From assembly GCF_050947335.1 (NCBI RefSeq), contig NW_027473363.1, positions 870,501-934,500 on the forward strand: a stretch of DNA of 64,000 nucleotides. The letters are read 5' to 3'. Below the pieces are notes generated by a model that saw nothing but the letters and a program-made list of their open reading frames with translations, made no database searches and was not told where the DNA came from. This document shows, piece after piece, positions 1-14,430 of the stretch (its first letter is position 1; each line of letters begins with the position of its first letter). The DNA comes from Megachile rotundata (lineage: Eukaryota; Arthropoda; Insecta; Hymenoptera; Megachilidae). The position numbers and the translations under genes were made by a program.

Positions 1-2492
1 ACAATCACAATCATACAATCACAATCATACAATCACAATCATACAATCACAATCATACAATCACAATCATACAATCACAATCATACAATCACAATCATAC
101 AATCACAATCAGACAATCAAAATCATACAATCGCAATCAAAGAATCGCAATCATACGATCACAATCATACAATCACAATCATACAATCACAATCATACAA
201 TCAAAATCATACAATCACAATCATACAATCACACTCATACGATCACAACCGTACAATCACAGTCCTACAATCACAATCATACAATCACAATCATACGATC
301 ACAATCATACGATCAAAATCACACAATCACACTCATACGATCACAATCGTACAATCACAATCGTACAATCACAATCGTAAAATCACAATCATACAATCAC
401 AATCGTACAATCACAATCGTACAATAACAATCATACAATCGCAATCAAAGAATCACAATCAAAGAATCGCTATCATACAATCACGATCATACAATCACAA
501 TTATACAATAAGAATCATACAATCCAAATCATACAATCACAATCATACAATCACAATCATACAATCACAATCATACAATCACAATTACACAATCACACTC
601 ATACAATCACAATCATACAATCACAATCATACAATCGCAATCATACGATCGCAATCATACAATCGCAATCATGCAATCACAATCATACAATCACATTCAT
701 ACAATCATAATCATACAATCACAATCAAACAATCACAATCATACAACCACAATCATATAATCACAGTCATACAATCACAATCATACCATCACAATCATAC
801 GATCACACTCATACAATCACTATCATACAATCACAATCATACGATCACAATCATACGATCACCATCATACAATTACTATCATGCAGTCACAATCATACAA
901 TCACAATCAGACAATTACTATCATACAATCACAATTATACAATCGCAATCATACGATCACCATCATACAATTACTACCGTATAGTCACAACCATAGAGGC
1001 ACAATCATAAAATCGGAATCATACAATTACAATCTCCCAAACACAATCATACGATCGCAATCATACAATCATAACCATACAATCACAATCATACGATCAC
1101 AATCGTACAATCACAATCGTACAATCACAACCATACAATCACAATCATACAATCACAATCATACAATCACAATCAAAGAATCACAATCATACGATCACAA
1201 TCATACAATCACACTCATACGATCACAATCGTACAATCACAATCGTACAATCACAATCATACAATCACAATCATACAATCACAATCACACAATCACAATC
1301 ATACAATCGCAATCAAAGAATCACAATCATACAATCACAATCATACAATCACAGTCATACAATCACAATCATACAATAACAATCATACAATCGCAATCAA
1401 AGAATCACAATCAAAGAATCACAATCTTACAATAACAATCATACAATCACAATCATACAATCACAATCATACAATCACAATCATACAATCACAATCATAC
1501 AATAGGAATAATACAATCCAAATCATACAATCACAATCATACAGTCACAATCATACAATCACAATCATACAATCACAATCATACGATCACCATCATACAA
1601 TTACCATCATACAGTCACAATCATACAATCACAATCATAAAATCACAATCATACAATCACAATCATAGAATAAGTATCATACAATCCCAATCATACAATC
1701 ACAATCATACAATCACAATCATACAATCACAATCATACAATCACAATAATACAGTCACAATCATACAATCACAATCATACGATCACAATCGTACAATCAC
1801 AATCGTACAATCACAATCATACAATCACAATCGTACGATCACAATCATACAATCACAATCATACAATCACAATCAAAGAATCACACTCATACGATCACAA
1901 TCATACAATCGCACTCATACGATCACAATCGTACAAGCACAATCATACAATCACAGTCATACAATCACAATCATACAATAACAATCCTACAATTGCAATC
2001 AAAGAATCACAATCAAAGAATCACAATCATACAATCACAATCATACAATCACAATCATACAATAGGAATAATACAATCCAAATCATACAATCACAATCAT
2101 ACAGTCACAATCATACAATCACAATCATACAATCACAATCATACGATCACCATCATACAATTACTATCATACCGTCACAATCATACAATCACAATCATAA
2201 AATCGCAATCATACAATTACAATCTCCCAAACACAATGATACGATCGCAATCATACAATCATAACCATACAATCACTATCATAGAATCACAATCATACAA
2301 AAAGAATCATACGATCACAATCATACGATCACCATCATACAATTACTATCATACAGTCACAATCATACAATCACAATCATAAAATCACAATCATACAATC
2401 ACAATCATAGAATAAGTATCATACAATCCCAATCATACAATCACAATCATACAATCACAATCATACAATCACAATCATACAATCACAATAAT
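1..2492 (+). repeat. Cassette C0 (partial, cut by left edge)
   Basis: This is the tail of a cassette whose landmark lies left of the window. It opens with consensus units ending in the P mark (agacaatcaaaatcat at 111). The B mark (atgcagtc) follows 770 bp later at 881, with its block containing the rare aaaatcggaatcat unit. It aligns at a constant offset of 26746 bp with 26747-29238, agreeing at P (111/26857), B (881/27627) and the ttgcaatcaaag unit (1993/28739). I noticed a few single-base differences, for example acaaccat near 990 and atcttac near 1434. It therefore matches the tail of C8. Confidence 0.85.
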
Positions 2493-5291
2493 ACAGTGTC
2501 AATCATTCAATCGCAATCACACAATCACAATCTTACGATCACAACATACAATCGCAATCAAAGAATCGCAGTCAAAGAATCACAATCATACAATCACAAT
2601 CATACGATCACAATCATACAATCACAATCATATAATCACAATCATACAATCACAATCATACAATCACAATCATACAATCACAATCATACAATCACAATCA
2701 TACAATAAGAATCATACAATCCAAATCATACAATCACAATCATGCAGTCACAATCATACAATCACAATCAGACAATTACTATCATACAATCACAATCATA
2801 CAATCGCAATCATACGATCACCATCATACAATTACTACCGTATAGTCACAATCATAGAGGTACAATCATAAAATCGCAATCATACAATTACAATCTCCCA
2901 AACACAATCATACGATCGCAATCATACAATCATAACCATACAATCACAACCATACGATCACAATCGTACAATTACTATCATACAATCGCAATCATACAAT
3001 CACAATCATACAATCACATTCATACAATCATAATCATACAATCACAATCAAACAATCACAATCATACAACCAAAATCATATAATCACAATCATACAATCA
3101 CAATCATACAATAGGAATAATACAATCCAAATCATACAATCACAATCATACAGTCACAATCATACAATCACAATCATACAGTCACAATCATACGATCACC
3201 ATCATACAATTACTATCATACAGTCACAATCATACAATCACAATCATAAAATCGCAATCATACAATTACAATCTCCCAAACACAATGATACGATCGCAAT
3301 CATACAATCATAACCATACAATCACTATCATAGAATCACAATCATACAAAAAGAATCATACGATCACAATCATACGATCACCATCATACAATTACTATCA
3401 TACAGTCACAATCATACAATCACAATCATAAAATCACAATCATACAATCACAATCATAGAATAAGTATCACACAATCAAAATCACACAATCACAATCATA
3501 CAATCACAATCATACAATCACAATCATACAATCGTAATCATACAATCACAATCATACAATCACAATCATACAATCACAATCATACAATCACAATCATACA
3601 ATCACAATCATACAATCACAATCATACAATCACAATCAGACAATCAAAATCATACAATCGCAATCAAAGAATCGCAATCATACGATCACAATCATACAAT
3701 CACAATCATACAATCACAATCATACAATCAAAATCATACAATCACAATCATACAATCACACTCATACGATCACAACCGTACAATCACAGTCCTACAATCA
3801 CAATCATACAATCACAATCATACGATCACAATCATACGATCAAAATCACACAATCACACTCATACGATCACAATCGTACAATCACAATCGTACAATCACA
3901 ATCGTAAAATCACAATCATACAATCACAATCGTACAATCACAATCGTACAATAACAATCATACAATCGCAATCAAAGAATCACAATCAAAGAATCGCTAT
4001 CATACAATCACGATCATACAATCACAATTATACAATAAGAATCATACAATCCAAATCATACAATCACAATCATACAATCACAATCATACAATCACAATCA
4101 TACAATCACAATTACACAATCACACTCATACAATCACAATCATACAATCACAATCATACAATCGCAATCATACGATCGCAATCATACAATCGCAATCATG
4201 CAATCACAATCATACAATCACATTCATACAATCATAATCATACAATCACAATCAAACAATCACAATCATACAACCACAATCATATAATCACAGTCATACA
4301 ATCACAATCATACCATCACAATCATACGATCACACTCATACAATCACTATCATACAATCACAATCATACGATCACAATCATACGATCACCATCATACAAT
4401 TACTATCATGCAGTCACAATCATACAATCACAATCAGACAATTACTATCATACAATCACAATTATACAATCGCAATCATACGATCACCATCATACAATTA
4501 CTACCGTATAGTCACAATCATAGAGGCACAATCATAAAATCGGAATCATACAATTACAATCTCCCAAACACAATCATACGATCGCAATCATACAATCATA
4601 ACCATACAATCACAATCATACGATCACAATCGTACAATCACAATCGTACAATCACAACCATACAATCACAATCATACAATCACAATCATACAATCACAAT
4701 CAAAGAATCACAATCATACGATCACAATCATACAATCACACTCATACGATCACAATCGTACAATCACAATCGTCCAATCACAATCATACAATCACAATCA
4801 TACAATCACAATCACACAATCACAATCATACAATCGCAATCAAAGAATCACAATCATACAATCACAATCATACAATCACAGTCATACAATCACAATCATA
4901 CAATAACAATCATACAATCGCAATCAAAGAATCACAATCAAAGAATCACAATCATACAATAACAATCATACAATCACAATCATACAATCACAATCATACA
5001 ATCACAATCATACAATCACAATCATACAATAGGAATAATACAATCCAAATCATACAATCACAATCATACAGTCACAATCATACAATCACAATCATACAAT
5101 CACAATCATACGATCACCATCATACAATTACCATCATACAGTCACAATCATACAATCACAATCATAAAATCACAATCATACAATCACAATCATAGAATAA
5201 GTATCATACAATCCCAATCATACAATCACAATCATACAATCACAATCATACAATCACAATCATACAATCACAATCATACAATCACAATAAT
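2493..5291 (+). repeat. Cassette C1, alpha class, 200 units
   Basis: The landmark begins acagtgtcaatcat at 2493 and its 13-bp unit is at 2535-2547. B marks lie at 2742 and 4408 and the P mark at 3638. The B-to-P distance is 896 bp, against 1876 bp in C6 and C9, because about 966 bp is missing just after 3110. The rest aligns with C9 (4408/32134, 5295/33021). It is the first member of super-repeat copy I. Confidence 0.85.
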
Positions 5292-8200
5292 ACAGTGTCA
5301 ATCATTCAATCGCAATCACACAATCACAATCTTACGATCGCAACATACAATCGCAATCAAAGAATCGCAGTCAAAGAATCACAATCATACAATCACAATC
5401 ATACGATCACAATCATACAATCACAATCATATAATCACAATCATACAATCACAATCATACAGTCACAATCATACAATCACATTCATACAATCACAATCAT
5501 ACAATAAGAATCATACAATCCAAATCATAAAATCACAATCATGCAGTCACAATCATACAATCACAATCAGACAATTACTATCATACAATCACAATCATAC
5601 AATCGCAATCATACGATCACCATCATACAATTACTACCGTATAGTCACAATCATAGAGGCACAATCATAAAATCGGAATCATACAATTACAATCTCCCAG
5701 ACACAATCATACGATCGCAATCATACAATCATAACCATACAATCACAACCATACGATCACAATCGTACAATTACTATCATACAATCACAACCATACGATC
5801 ACAATCATACAATCACAATCATACGATCACAATCGTACAATCACAATCGTACAATCACAACCATACAATCACAATCATACAATCCGAATCATACAATCAC
5901 AATCAAAGAATCACAATCATACGATCACAATCATACAATCACACTCATACGATCACAATCGTACAATCACAATCGTACAATCACAATCATACAATCACAA
6001 TCATACAATCACAATCATACAATCACAATCATACAATCACAATCATACAATCACAATCATACAATAGGAATAATACAATCCAAATCATACAATCACAATC
6101 ATACAGTCACAATCATACAATCACAATCATACAATCACAATCATACGATCACCATCATACAATTACTATCATACAGTCACAATCATACAATCGTAATCAT
6201 ACAATCACAATCATACAATCACAATCATACAATCACAATCATACAATCACAATCATACAATCGCAATCATACAATCACAATTACACAATCACACTCATAC
6301 AATCACAATCATACAATCACAATCATACAATCACAATCATACGATCGCAATCATACAAACGCAATCATACAATCACAATCATACAATCACATTCATACAA
6401 TCATAATCATACAATCACAATCAAACAATCACAATCATACGATCACAATCATACAATCACACTCATACGATCACAATCGTACAATCACAATCGTACAATC
6501 ACAATCATACAATCACAATCATACAATCACAATCATACAATCACAATCATACAATCACAATCATACAATCACAATCATACAATAAGAATCATACAATCAC
6601 AATCATGCAGTCACAATCATACAATCACAATCAGACAATTACTATCATACAATCACAATCATGCAGTCACAATCATACAATCACAATCAGACAATTACTA
6701 TCATACAATCACAATCATACAATCGCAATCATACGATCACCATCATACAATTACTACCGTATAGTCACAATCATAGAGGCACAATCATAAAATCGCAATC
6801 ATACAATTACAATCTCCCAAACACGATCATACGATCGCAATCATACAATCATAACCATACAATCACAACCATACGATCACAATCGTACAATTACTATCAT
6901 ACAATCGCAATCATCCAATCACAATCATACAATCACATTCATACAATCATAATCATACAATCACAATCAAACAATCACAATCATACAACCAAAATCATAT
7001 AATCACAATCATACAATCTCAACCATACAATCACAATCATACAATCACAATCATACAATCCCAATCATACAATCACAATCTTACAATCACAACCATACAG
7101 TCACAATCATACGATCACAATCATACAATTACAATCATACAATCACAATCATACCATCACAATCATACGATCACACTCATACGATCACAATCGTACAATC
7201 ACAATCGTACAATCACAATCATATAATCACAATCATACAATCACTATCATACAATAGCAGTCAAAGAATCACAATCATACGATCACAATCATGCAATTAC
7301 TATCATACAATCACAATCATACGATCACAATCATACAATCACATTCATACGATCACAACCGTACAATCACAATCGTACAATCCCAATCATATGATCACCA
7401 TCATACAATTACTGTCATACACTCACAATCATACAATCACAATCATACAATCACAATCATACGATCACCATCATACAATTACTACCGTATAGTCACAATC
7501 ATAAAGGCAAAATCATAAAATCGCAATCATACAATTACAATCTCCCAAACACAATCATACGATCGCAATCATACAATCATAACCATACAATCACAATCAT
7601 ACGATCACAATCATACAATTACTATCATACAATCACAATCATACGATCACACTCATACGATCACAATCATAGAATAAGAATCATACAATCCAAATCATAC
7701 AATCACAATCATACAATCACAATCATACAATCACAATCTTACAATCACAATAATACAGTCACAATCATACAATCACAATCATACGATCACAATCGTACAA
7801 TCACAATCGTACAATCACAATCATACAATCACAATCGTACGATCACAATCATACAATCACAATCATACAATCACAATCAAAGAATCACACTCATACGATC
7901 ACAATCATACAATCGCACTCATACGATCACAATCGTACAATCACAATCATACAATCACAGTCATACAATCACAATCATACAATAACAATCCTACAATTGC
8001 AATCAAAGAATCACAATCAAAGAATCACAATCATACAATCACAATCATACAATCACAATCATACAATAGGAATAATACAATCCAAATCATACAATCACAA
8101 TCATACAGTCACAATCATACAATCACAATCATACAATCACAATCATACGATCACCATCATACAATTACTATCATACAGTCACAATCATACAATCACAATC

Positions 8201-8496
8201 ATAAAATCGCAATCATACAATTACAATCTCCCAAACACAATGATACGATCGCAATCATACAATCATAACCATAGAATCACTATCATAGAATCACAATCAT
8301 ACAAAAAGAATCATACGATCACAATCATACGATCACCATCATACAATTACTATCATACAGTCACAATCATACAATCACAATCATAAAATCACAATCATAC
8401 AATCACAATCATAGAATAAGTATCATACAATCCCAATCATACAATCACAATCATACAATCACAATCATACAATCACAATCATACAATCACAATAAT
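5292..8496 (+). repeat. Cassette C2, beta class, 229 units
   Basis: The landmark carries the beta-specific G (acgatcGcaacat) at 5334-5346. B marks lie at 5541, 6605 and 6661; the last two are a local 56-bp (4-unit) direct duplication. Other anchors are atgcaattac at 7291 and the ttgcaatc unit at 7997. It matches C10 (33018-36250), which is only 28 bp longer and also has the 56-bp duplication. C7 is a 546-bp shorter relative without that duplication. Confidence 0.85.
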
Positions 8497-11400
8497 ACAG
8501 TGTCAATCATTCAATCGCAATCACACAATCACAATCTTACGATCACAACATACAATCGCAATCAAAGAATCGCATTCAAAGAATCACAATCATACAATCA
8601 CAATCATACGATCACAATCATACAATCACAATCATATAATCACAATCATACAATCACAATCATACAATCACAATCATACAATCACAATCATACAATCACA
8701 ATCATACAATCACAATCATACAATAAGAATCATACAATCCAAATCATACAATCACAATCATGCAGTCACAATCATACAATCACAATCAGACAATTACTAT
8801 CATACAATCACAATCATACAATCGCAATCATACGATCACCATCATACAATTACTACCGTATAGTCACAATCATAGAGGTACAATCATAAAATCGCAATCA
8901 TACAATTACAATCTCCCAAACACAATCATACGATCGCAATCATACAATCATAACCATACAATCACAACCATACGATCACAATCGTACAATTACTATCATA
9001 CAATCGCAATCATACAATCACAATCATACAATCACATTCATACAATCATAATCATACAATCACAATCAAACAATCACAATCATACAACCAAAATCATATA
9101 ATCACAATCATACAATCACAATCATACAATCACAATCATACAATCACAATCATACAATCACAATCTTACAATCACAATCATACAATCACAATCAAAGAAT
9201 CACACTCATACGATCACAATCATACAATCACACTCATACGATCACAATCGTACAATCACAATCACACAATCACAGTCATACAATCACAATCATACAATAA
9301 CAATCCTACAATTGCAATCAAAGAATCACAATCAAAGAATCACAATCATACAATCACAATCATACAATCACAATCATACAATCACAATCATACAATAGGA
9401 ATAATACAATCCAAATCATACAATCACAATCATACAATCACAATCATACAATCACAATCATACAATCACAATCATACGATCACCATCATACAATTACTAT
9501 CATACAGTCACAATCATACAATCACAATCATAAAATCGCAATCATACAATTACAATCTCCCAAACACAATGATACGATCGCAATCATACAATCATAACCA
9601 TACAATCACTATCATAGAATCACAATCATACAAAAAGAATCATACGATCACAATCATTCGATCACCATCATACAATTACTATCATACAGTCACAATCATA
9701 CAATCACAATCATAAAATCACAATCATACAATCACAATCATAGAATAAGTATCACACAATCAAAATCACACAATCACAATCATACAATCACAATCATACA
9801 ATCACAATCATACAATCGTAATCATACAATCACAATCATACAATCACAATCATACAATCACAATCATACAATCACAATCATACAATCACAATCATACAAT
9901 CACAATCATACAATCACAATCATACAATCACAATCAGACAATCAAAATCATACAATCGCAATCAAAGAATCGCAATCATACGATCACAATCATACAATCA
10001 CAATCATACAATCACAATCATACAATCAAAATCATACAATCACAATCATACAATCACACTCATACGATCACAACCGTACAATCACAGTCCTACAATCACA
10101 ATCATACAATCACAATCATACGATCACAATCATACGATCAAAATCACACAATCACACTCATACGATCACAATCGTACAATCACAATCGTACAATCACAAT
10201 CGTAAAATCACAATCATACAATCACAATCGTACAATCACAATCGTACAATAACAATCATACAATCGCAATCAAAGAATCACAATCAAAGAATCGCTATCA
10301 TACAATCACGATCATACAATCACAATTATACAATAAGAATCATACAATCCAAATCATACAATCACAATCATACAATCACAATCATACAATCACAATCATA
10401 CAATCACAATTACACAATCACACTCATACAATCACAATCATACAATCACAATCATACAATCGCAATCATACGATCGCAATCATACAATCGCAATCATGCA
10501 ATCACAATCATACAATCACATTCATACAATCATAATCATACAATCACAATCAAACAATCACAATCATACAACCACAATCATATAATCACAGTCATACAAT
10601 CACAATCATACAATCACACTCATACGATCACAACCGTACAATCACAGTCCTACAATCACAATCATACAATCACAATCATACGATCACAATCATACGATCA
10701 AAATCACACAATCACACTCATACGATCACAATCGTACAATCACAATCGTACAATCACAATCGTAAAATCACAATCATACAATCACAATCGTACAATCACA
10801 ATCGTACAATAACAATCATACAATCGCAATCAAAGAATCACAATCAAAGAATCGCAATCATACGATCACAATCATACAATCACAATCGTACAATTACTAT
10901 CATACAATCACAACCATACGATCACAATCATACAATCACAATCATACGATCACAATCGTACAATCACAATCGTACAATCACAACCATACAATCACAATCA
11001 TACAATCCGAATCATACAATCACAATCAAAGAATCACAATCATACGATCACAATCATACAATCACACTCATACGATCACAATCGTACAATCACAATCGTA
11101 CAATCACAATCATACAATCACAATCATACAATCACAATCATACAATCACAATCATACAATCACAATCATACAATCACAATCATACAATCACAATCATACA
11201 ATAGGAATAATACAATCCAAATCATACAATCACAATCATACAGTCACAATCATACAATCACAATCATACAATCACAATCATACGATCACCATCATACAAT
11301 TACTATCATACAGTCACAATCATACAATTACAATCATAAAATCACAATCATACAATCACAATCATACAATCGTAATCATACAATCACAATCATACAATCA

Positions 11401-12009
11401 CAATCATACAATCACAATCATAAAATCACAATCATACAATCGCAATCATACAATCACAATTACACAATCACACTCATACAATCACAATCATACAATCACA
11501 ATCATACAATCACAATCATACGATCGCAATCATACAAACGCAATCATACAATCACAATCATACAATCACATTCATACAATCATAATCATACAATCACAAT
11601 CAAACAATCACAATCATACGATCACAATCATACAATCACACTCATACGATCACAATCGTACAATCACAATCGTACAATCACAATCATACAATCACAATCA
11701 TACAATCACAATCATACAATCACAATCATACAATCACAATCATACAATCACAATCATACAATCACAATCATACAATAGGAATAATACAATCCAAATCATA
11801 CAATCACAATCATACAGTCACAATCATACAATCACAATCATACAATCACAATCATACGATCACCATCATACAATTACTATCATACAGTCACAATCATACA
11901 ATTACAATCATAAAATCACAATCATACAATCACAATCATAGAATAAGTATCATACAATCCCAATCATACAATCACAATCATACAATCACAATCATACAAT
12001 CACAATAAT
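8497..12009 (+). repeat. Cassette C3, gamma class, 251 units
   Basis: In gamma cassettes the landmark-to-B distance is 260 bp (8500 to 8760), not 246 bp. The P mark is at 9936. A stretch near 10.05-10.28 kb, with the acaaccgt and acagtcct units, recurs 560 bp (40 units) later. The acaataggaataat block near 11.2 kb recurs 574 bp (41 units) later. The ctccca module is absent from about 9.6 to 12.37 kb. The cassette is the same length as C11 and aligns with it at a constant offset of 27754 bp, with occasional substitutions such as attcgatc near 9657. Confidence 0.85.
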
Positions 12010-14430
12010 ACAGTGTCAATCATTCAATCGCAATCACACAATCACAATCTTACGATCACAACATACAATCGCAATCAAAGAATCGCAGTCAAAGAATCAC
12101 AATCATACAATCACAATCATACGATCACAATCGTACAATCACAATCGTACAATCACAATCATACAACCACAATCACACAATCACAATCATACAATCCAAA
12201 TCATAAAATCACAATCATGCAGTCACAATCATACAATCACAATCAGACAATTACTATCATACAATCACAATCATACAATCGCAATCATACGATCACCATC
12301 ATACAATTACTACCGTATAGTCACAATCATAGAGGCACAATCATAAAATCGGAATCATACAATTACAATCTCCCAGACACAATCATACGATCGCAATCAT
12401 ACAATCATAACCATACAATCACAACCATACGATCACAATCGTACAATTACTATCATACAATCACAACCATACGATCACAATCATACAATCACAATCATAC
12501 GATCACAATCGTACAATCACAATCGTACAATCACAACCATACAATCACAATCATACAATCCGAATCATACAATCACAATCAAAGAATCACAATCATACGA
12601 TCACAATCATACAATCACACTCATACGATCACAATCGTACAATCACAATCGTACAATCACAATCATACAATCACAATCAGACAATTACTATCATACAATC
12701 ACAATCATACAATCGCAATCATACGATCACCATCATACAATTACTACCGTATAGTCACAATCATAGAGGCACAATCATAAAATCGCAATCATACAATTAC
12801 AATCTCCCAAACACAATCATACGATCGCAATCATACAATCATAACCATACAATCACAACCATACGATCACAATCGTACAATTACTATCATACAATCGCAA
12901 TCATACAATCACAATCATACAATCACATTCATACAATCATAATCATACAATCACAATCAAACAATCACAATCATACAACCAAAATCATATAATCACAATC
13001 ATACAATCACAACCATACAATCACAATCATACAATCACAATCATACAATCACAATCATACAATCACAATCTTACAATCACAACCATACAGTCACAATCAT
13101 ACGATCACAATCATACAATTACAATCATACAATCACAATCATACCATCACAATCATACGATCACACTCATACGATCACAATCGTACAATCACAATCGTAC
13201 AATCACAATCATATAATCACAATCATACAATCACTATCATACAATAGCAATCAAAGAATCACAATCATACGATCACAATCATGCAATTACTATCATACAA
13301 TCACAATCATACGATCACAATCATACAATCACATTCATACGATCACAACCGTACAATCACAATCGTACAATCCCAATCATATGATCACCATCATACAATT
13401 ACTGTCATACACTCACAATCATACAATCACAATCATACAATCACAATCATACGATCACCATCATACAATTACTACCGTATAGTCACAATCATAAAGGCAA
13501 AATCATAAAATCGCAATCATACAATTACAATCTCCCAAACACAATCATACGATCGCAATCATACAATCATAACCATACAATCACAATCATACGATCACAA
13601 TCATACAATTACTATCATACAATCACAATCATACGATCACACTCATACGATCACAATCATAGAATAAGAATCATACAATCCAAATCATACAATCACAATC
13701 ATACAATCACAATCATACAATCACAATCTTACAATCACAATAATACAGTCACAATCATACAATCACAATCATACGATCACAATCGTACAATCACAATCGT
13801 ACAATCACAATCATACAATCACAATCGTACGATCACAATCATACAATCACAATCATACAATCACAATCAAAGAATCACACTCATACGATCACAATCATAC
13901 AATCGCACTCATACGATCACAATCGTACAATCACAATCATACAATCACAGTCATACAATCACAATCATACAATAACAATCCTACAATTGCAATCAAAGAA
14001 TCACAATCAAAGAATCACAATCATACAATCACAATCATACAATCACAATCATACAATAGGAATAATACAATCCAAATCATACAATCACAATCATACAGTC
14101 ACAATCATACAGTCACAATCATACAATCACAATCATAAAATCGCAATCATACAATTACAATCTCCCAAACACAATGATACGATCGCAATCATACAATCAT
14201 AACCATACAATCACTATCATAGAATCACAATCATACAAAAAGAATCATACGATCACAATCATACGATCACCATCATACAATTACTATCATACAGTCACAA
14301 TCATACAATCACAATCATAAAATCACAATCATACAATCACAATCATAGAATAAGTATCATACAATCCCAATCATACAATCACAATCATACAATCACAATC
14401 ATACAATCACAATCATACAATCACAATAAT
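12010..14430 (+). repeat. Cassette C4, delta class, 173 units, rearranged
   Basis: In delta cassettes the landmark is followed by two units with tcGtac and then by an acaatcac ending. The B mark is at 12217. The region from about 12.19 to 12.66 kb matches 5.5-5.99 kb (offset 6676). From about 12.67 to 14.1 kb it matches 6.68-8.1 kb (offset 5990). It is therefore a delta head joined to a C2-like body with about 686 bp removed at the junction and a further 56 bp lost near 14.1 kb. Homology to C12 ends at about 12190. Confidence 0.75.

Larger units (their letters stand above)
2493..12009 (+). repeat. Super-repeat copy I (alpha-beta-gamma, C1-C3)
   Basis: Three cassettes in the class order alpha, beta, gamma total 9517 bp. 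The corresponding triplet at 29239-39763 differs by 980 bp in the alpha member and 28 bp in the beta member, while the gamma members have equal length. A delta cassette follows in both places. Confidence 0.8.

Noticed and set aside
1815..1845. Palindrome ATCGTACGAT where a tcGt unit meets an acGatc unit, as a hairpin or operator
   Set aside because: It is only 10 bp and arises from adjacency of two common variants. It has no spacing or context suggesting a binding site.
1993..2382. Recurring frames starting at the ttgcaatcaaag unit (71-129 codons)
   Set aside because: The start codon is TTG created by one substitution in a unit. The frame ends at a recurrent variant stop and has no other coding feature.
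2496..2708. Short recurring frames starting with GTG at each landmark (70-129 codons) as a gene family
   Set aside because: They begin at GTG inside the landmark and cross the 13-bp unit. Their recurrence is explained by the cassette repeats.
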